Assembly (NCBI GenBank): GCA_009705235.1
Contig: WLCR01000034.1
Coordinates: forward strand, 1-9,103
Direction of reading: 5' to 3'
Length of the DNA stretch: 9,103 bases
Source: Actinomycetota bacterium
Lineage (GTDB): Bacteria > Actinomycetota > Actinomycetes > Nanopelagicales > Nanopelagicaceae
Positions 6,500 through 9,103 of the stretch are shown one piece after another (positions within the stretch are counted from its first letter, which is position 1; each line of letters begins with the position of its first letter). A model generated the notes under the pieces. The model searched no databases and was not told the DNA's origin. It saw only the letters and a list, made by a program, of their open reading frames with translations. Both the position numbers and the translations under genes were made by a program.

Positions 6500-7739
6500 G
6501 GGTCTTGCTCTTGCTGCAACATTGTCATTTGCCGCTGGCGTGACAATTGTTCCTGCACAAGCCGCAAGTGAAATTCTTATTTGGGCCGACGAAACACGCG
6601 GACCAAACCTAACTAAAGTTTTTGCAAAGAAAAGCGACTGGGTTCCAGGAAGCACAATCAAGGTTGTTTCTTTCTCAAGCTACGATGCTTTGAAAGATGC
6701 ACTTGATAAGGCATCAGGCACAACTGGTCCAGATATTTTCGTTGCAGGTAACGACTGGGTTCCAGCACTAGCTAAGAGCGGAAAGCTTGCTCCTGTAGTT
6801 TTGACTGCAGCGCAGAAGGCACAGTTCACTCCAAGCCAGTTCTTTGATCTTTCATACGGTGGAAAGCTTTACGGAGTTCCTGTAGATGTAAACAACGTTG
6901 GAATGGTTTACAACACAAAGCTAGTAAAGACAGCACCAAAGACATACGGCGACATGGTTAAGTACTACCTAGCTAACAAGACAAGCAAAGGCCTAAAGGC
7001 TGGACTTTGTGTTGCTGGTGGCGGTATGTCATGGGGCGCTCTTTCAGGATTCTCAGCACTTGGTGCAGAGCCATACATAATGAACGCTGATGGAACTGTT
7101 AACTTCAATAAGAGCTTTGATCCAGCAGTATTTGCTAAGAATGTAAGTTCATTACTTCTTGACAAAAAGGGTAAGAGCAACGGCTTCTGGCCAGCAACTG
7201 ACACTGGTTGCCAGGATAACTTCCTAGCTGGCAAGGTTCCATTTGCAATTATTGGTAACTGGCACTGGCGTACATTTGCAGAAGCTGGCTTCGATATGAA
7301 CATTCAACCTGTTCCAGGCGTAAAGGCCGGAACTTACGGAAAGATGTTCGGATCTGTTAGTGGTGCATTCCTTACTTCTTATGCAGAAGCACACGGAGTA
7401 GCTGTTCCAGCTAAGTCACTTCTAACTAGCTTCTTCGCATCAACAAAGGGCCAGGTTGCATACCAGGCTGAAGAAGGTCGTCCACCAGCCGAGAAGGGCG
7501 CTCAGAAGAGCCAGCTCGTACTCGGTGGCCAGAAGGCAATGGGAGCGGCTGCAAGCCTTTCCTCAATTCCACAGATTGGTGCTTTCTTGAACACCAACGC
7601 TGGTGGAGCTAGCTACTGGGATTCAGCTCCAGCGTATTGGACTGCAGTCTTGGTAGACGGAAAGAATCCACTTACAGAAGCTAAGAAGCTTGCTGCAATT
7701 TGGAAGGCTAACGTCGCAGCAGGAAAGGCTGACCTCTAA
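6480..7739 (+). CDS. malE: Maltose/maltodextrin-type ABC transporter substrate-binding protein
   Basis: This 419-residue protein is the extracellular sugar-binding component of a carbohydrate ABC importer. Residues 1-28 form a signal peptide: basic start (KNRLLK), hydrophobic core (LALAATLSFAAG) and a signal peptidase I site after AQA. The mature part opens with ILIWADETRGPN (32-43), then has PDIFVAGNDWVPALAKSGKL (84-102-like region), YGVPVDVNNVGMVYNTKLV (131-149) and FLAGKVPFAIIGNWHW (248-263), the MalE-type hallmarks of the SBP_8 family. No lipobox cysteine is present, unusual for a Gram-positive binding protein. Its only cysteines, C177 and C244, might form a disulfide. Lysine codons are about 33 AAG to 5 AAA, unlike malF (6 to 7), which suggests strong expression. 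The start is GTG. Substrate is inferred from MalE and MalF similarity; another alpha-glucoside is possible. Confidence 0.87.
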   Translation: MKNRLLKGLALAATLSFAAGVTIVPAQAASEILIWADETRGPNLTKVFAKKSDWVPGSTIKVVSFSSYDALKDALDKASGTTGPDIFVAGNDWVPALAKSGKLAPVVLTAAQKAQFTPSQFFDLSYGGKLYGVPVDVNNVGMVYNTKLVKTAPKTYGDMVKYYLANKTSKGLKAGLCVAGGGMSWGALSGFSALGAEPYIMNADGTVNFNKSFDPAVFAKNVSSLLLDKKGKSNGFWPATDTGCQDNFLAGKVPFAIIGNWHWRTFAEAGFDMNIQPVPGVKAGTYGKMFGSVSGAFLTSYAEAHGVAVPAKSLLTSFFASTKGQVAYQAEEGRPPAEKGAQKSQLVLGGQKAMGAAASLSSIPQIGAFLNTNAGGASYWDSAPAYWTAVLVDGKNPLTEAKKLAAIWKANVAAGKADL

Positions 7740-7755
7740 GAGATTTCTCTTAGAG
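7734..7755 (+). repeat. Hairpin 1 over the malE stop codon
   Basis: CTCTAAGAG (7734-7742) and CTCTTAGAG (7747-7755) form a perfect 9-bp stem with an ATTT loop. The malE TAA (7737-7739) lies inside the left arm, so terminating ribosomes would open this stem. Confidence 0.6.
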
Positions 7756-7757
7756 AA

Positions 7758-7782
7758 TGAAAGTTAGTAGTTAGAACTTTCA
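7758..7782 (+). repeat. Hairpin 2 in the malE-malF spacer
   Basis: TGAAAGTT (7758-7765) pairs with AACTTTCA (7775-7782) around a 9-nt loop. Its left arm can also pair with a second ACTTTCA at 7834-7840, beyond hairpin 3, so two folds compete. Confidence 0.55.
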
Positions 7783-7846
7783 CAGTCTAAAAGTTCAATA
7801 GCGTGGGTGGGATTAATTCCCACCCACGCTACTACTTTCACAATCT
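7776..7846 (+). repeat. Imperfect direct repeat flanking hairpin 3
   Basis: ACTTTCACAGTCT (7776-7788) and ACTTTCACAATCT (7834-7846) differ at one of 13 positions and flank the strong hairpin at 7799-7831. Confidence 0.6.
7799..7831 (+). terminator. Strong hairpin between malE and malF
   Basis: A perfect 14-bp, GC-rich stem (7799-7812 with 7818-7831) closes a 5-nt TTAAT loop. Only a short pyrimidine tract (CTACTTTC) follows, so termination is probably partial. Such an element between malE and malF typically shields the malE mRNA 3' end or attenuates transcription into the permease genes. Confidence 0.75.
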
Positions 7847-7861
7847 GCAGAAATAAGTAAC

Positions 7862-7868
7862 AAGGAAG
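7862..7868 (+). promoter_or_regulatory. Shine-Dalgarno site of malF
   Basis: AAGGAAG lies 9 nt before the GTG at 7878 and supports that start codon. Confidence 0.65.
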
Positions 7869-7877
7869 CGGTAAAAA

Positions 7878-9103
7878 GTGACCAGTATTTTTCGAGGTAA
7901 GTTTGCTTTAATCCTCAAGATAATCATCCTTGCATTCGTGACCGCAATTTTGAGTTTATTAGCTCAGAGCGCAGTTGCCTCGGGTGAAATCGCGATCGGT
8001 GTATTTCTAGTGATTGCGATCGTGGCACTTAACATTACTTATTTCACAAAAATTTCTATCCCACTTAAATTTTTCGTACCAGGAATTCTCTTCTTCATTG
8101 CTTTTGTGATCGCACCTATTCTGTTTACAGTTTTAATGTCTACCTATAATTATCAAACTGGTAACTACATCACAAAAGATGCTGCGATCGAGCAAGTCCT
8201 AATCCGCGGTGTTGAACCGGATGCTAATCAAACTACTTTTGATCTTGTTTCAGGAAAAACCGCAAACGGAAGTGAAGCAATTTTGGTGTCAGATATTGCA
8301 AATCAAAAATTCTTCATTTCAACTGCCGATGAACTGACTATGTTAAACGCGAGCGAGCTAACCATTAATGAATACGGCGTGGCAACAACAGCGCCAGGCT
8401 TTACTGAGATTTCTGCTGATGAATTAGCAAATAGTGATGCTTATACCAAAATTAGATACACATACTTAGATGGATATTACATAGTCATCGAAGGCCAAGG
8501 AGTAGGTGCGGTCTTTAGACAATCTCTGGCTTACGATGCTAAATCTGACACGATGAAGAATCTGCAAACCGGAGAAATCTATGTTGACAACAACAGAGGT
8601 AACTACGTTCTTGAAGGATCGCCGCAGGAGATGTTGTCACCTGGATGGCGAGCACCCGTCTGGTTTGAAAACTATGCAAAGCTTGTGACTGATTCTCGTG
8701 TGCGAACTCCGTTGATCAAGGTCTTCATTTGGACTGTTATTTTCGCTTCACTAACGGTTTTAAGCACCTTTGCCTTCGGCTTGTTGCTGGCTCTAGCGCT
8801 GAATCGAAAGATGCGTGGGCGCCGCATTTATCGATCTATTTTGATTTTGCCCTATGCAATGCCAAGCATTATGAGTATTTTGATTTGGGGTGGAATGTTT
8901 GACACCGAATTTGGTGCAATCAACAATCTTTTGAACACCGATATTGCATGGTTTTCTAGTGCCAATTTTGCTCGCGCGGCAGTACTACTTGTAAATCTTT
9001 GGTTAGGTTTTCCTTATTTCTATTTGATCTGCTCTGGTTCTTTGCAAGCTATTCCATCAGAGCTGCAAGAAGCTGCAGCAATCGATGGGGCAAATCCACG
9101 GCA
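7878..9103 (+). CDS. malF: Maltose-type ABC transporter permease MalF, 3'-truncated by the window
   Basis: The first 408 residues of an inner-membrane permease are present; the window cuts the gene. Hydrophobic helices lie at about 10-30, 38-56 and 62-90. A large external domain (about 91-280) follows, corresponding to the P2 loop of E. coli MalF that contacts the binding protein. The permease core resumes with TPLIKVFIWTVIFASLTVLS (277-296), RRIYRSILILPYAMPSIMSI (315-334), FGAINNLL (345-352) and NLWLGFPYFYLICSGSLQAI (373-392). The sequence ends in EAAAIDGANPR (398-408), the start of the EAA loop that docks on the ATPase subunit. The extra N-terminal helices and the P2 domain separate MalF from ordinary six-helix sugar permeases. 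It should pair with MalE and, probably, a downstream MalG outside the window. Start GTG; lysine codon use is unbiased. Confidence 0.9.
   Translation, partial: MTSIFRGKFALILKIIILAFVTAILSLLAQSAVASGEIAIGVFLVIAIVALNITYFTKISIPLKFFVPGILFFIAFVIAPILFTVLMSTYNYQTGNYITKDAAIEQVLIRGVEPDANQTTFDLVSGKTANGSEAILVSDIANQKFFISTADELTMLNASELTINEYGVATTAPGFTEISADELANSDAYTKIRYTYLDGYYIVIEGQGVGAVFRQSLAYDAKSDTMKNLQTGEIYVDNNRGNYVLEGSPQEMLSPGWRAPVWFENYAKLVTDSRVRTPLIKVFIWTVIFASLTVLSTFAFGLLLALALNRKMRGRRIYRSILILPYAMPSIMSILIWGGMFDTEFGAINNLLNTDIAWFSSANFARAAVLLVNLWLGFPYFYLICSGSLQAIPSELQEAAAIDGANPR

Overview
The window looks like chromosome from a low-GC, free-living actinobacterium, most likely a freshwater acI/Nanopelagicales-type organism. 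The basis is an actinobacterial gene set (GroEL of the GroEL2 type ending GGGDMDF, DUF3027, a CspB-like cold-shock protein with a helical tail, DUF2530, SerC, PdxH) combined with moderate-to-low GC, short intergenic gaps and overlapping genes. This lineage call is inference from content and composition. No RNA gene, insertion sequence, CRISPR array or prophage was seen.

Layout. Positions 1-483 hold the 3' end of groEL, with an in-frame TAG at 25-27 where a conserved lysine is expected, followed by a strong hairpin terminator at 511-543. DUF3027 (562-1311) and a cold-shock protein (1376-1759) follow on the plus strand. DUF2530 (minus, 1779-1967) diverges from an MFS exporter (plus, 1980-3239) with only 12 nt between their start codons. 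From 6256 back to 3226 on the minus strand runs a tight operon: pdxH, serC, a second MFS transporter, and a previously unlisted 26-residue membrane microprotein. The last two junctions are TAATG stop/start overlaps. A 223-nt divergent regulatory region (6257-6479) separates this operon from a plus-strand maltose-type ABC transporter: the binding protein malE (6480-7739), a 138-nt spacer with three consecutive hairpins, and malF (7878 to the window end, truncated inside the EAA loop).

How the genes work together. PdxH makes pyridoxal 5'-phosphate, the cofactor of SerC, which makes phosphoserine; a transporter and a one-helix protein are translationally coupled behind them. The mal genes import an oligosaccharide, probably maltose or maltodextrin. 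The hairpin spacer and the codon usage both suggest that the binding protein is made in much greater amount than the permease. Three starts without a Shine-Dalgarno site (DUF3027, DUF2530, serC) carry a TANNNT -10 box exactly 6 nt before ATG, which suggests leaderless transcripts. csp, malE and malF have clear Shine-Dalgarno sites.

The window is largely ordinary housekeeping DNA. The most notable items are the coupled microprotein, the triple-hairpin spacer, the groEL nonsense codon, the leaderless-promoter pattern, and the lack of a lipobox in MalE.
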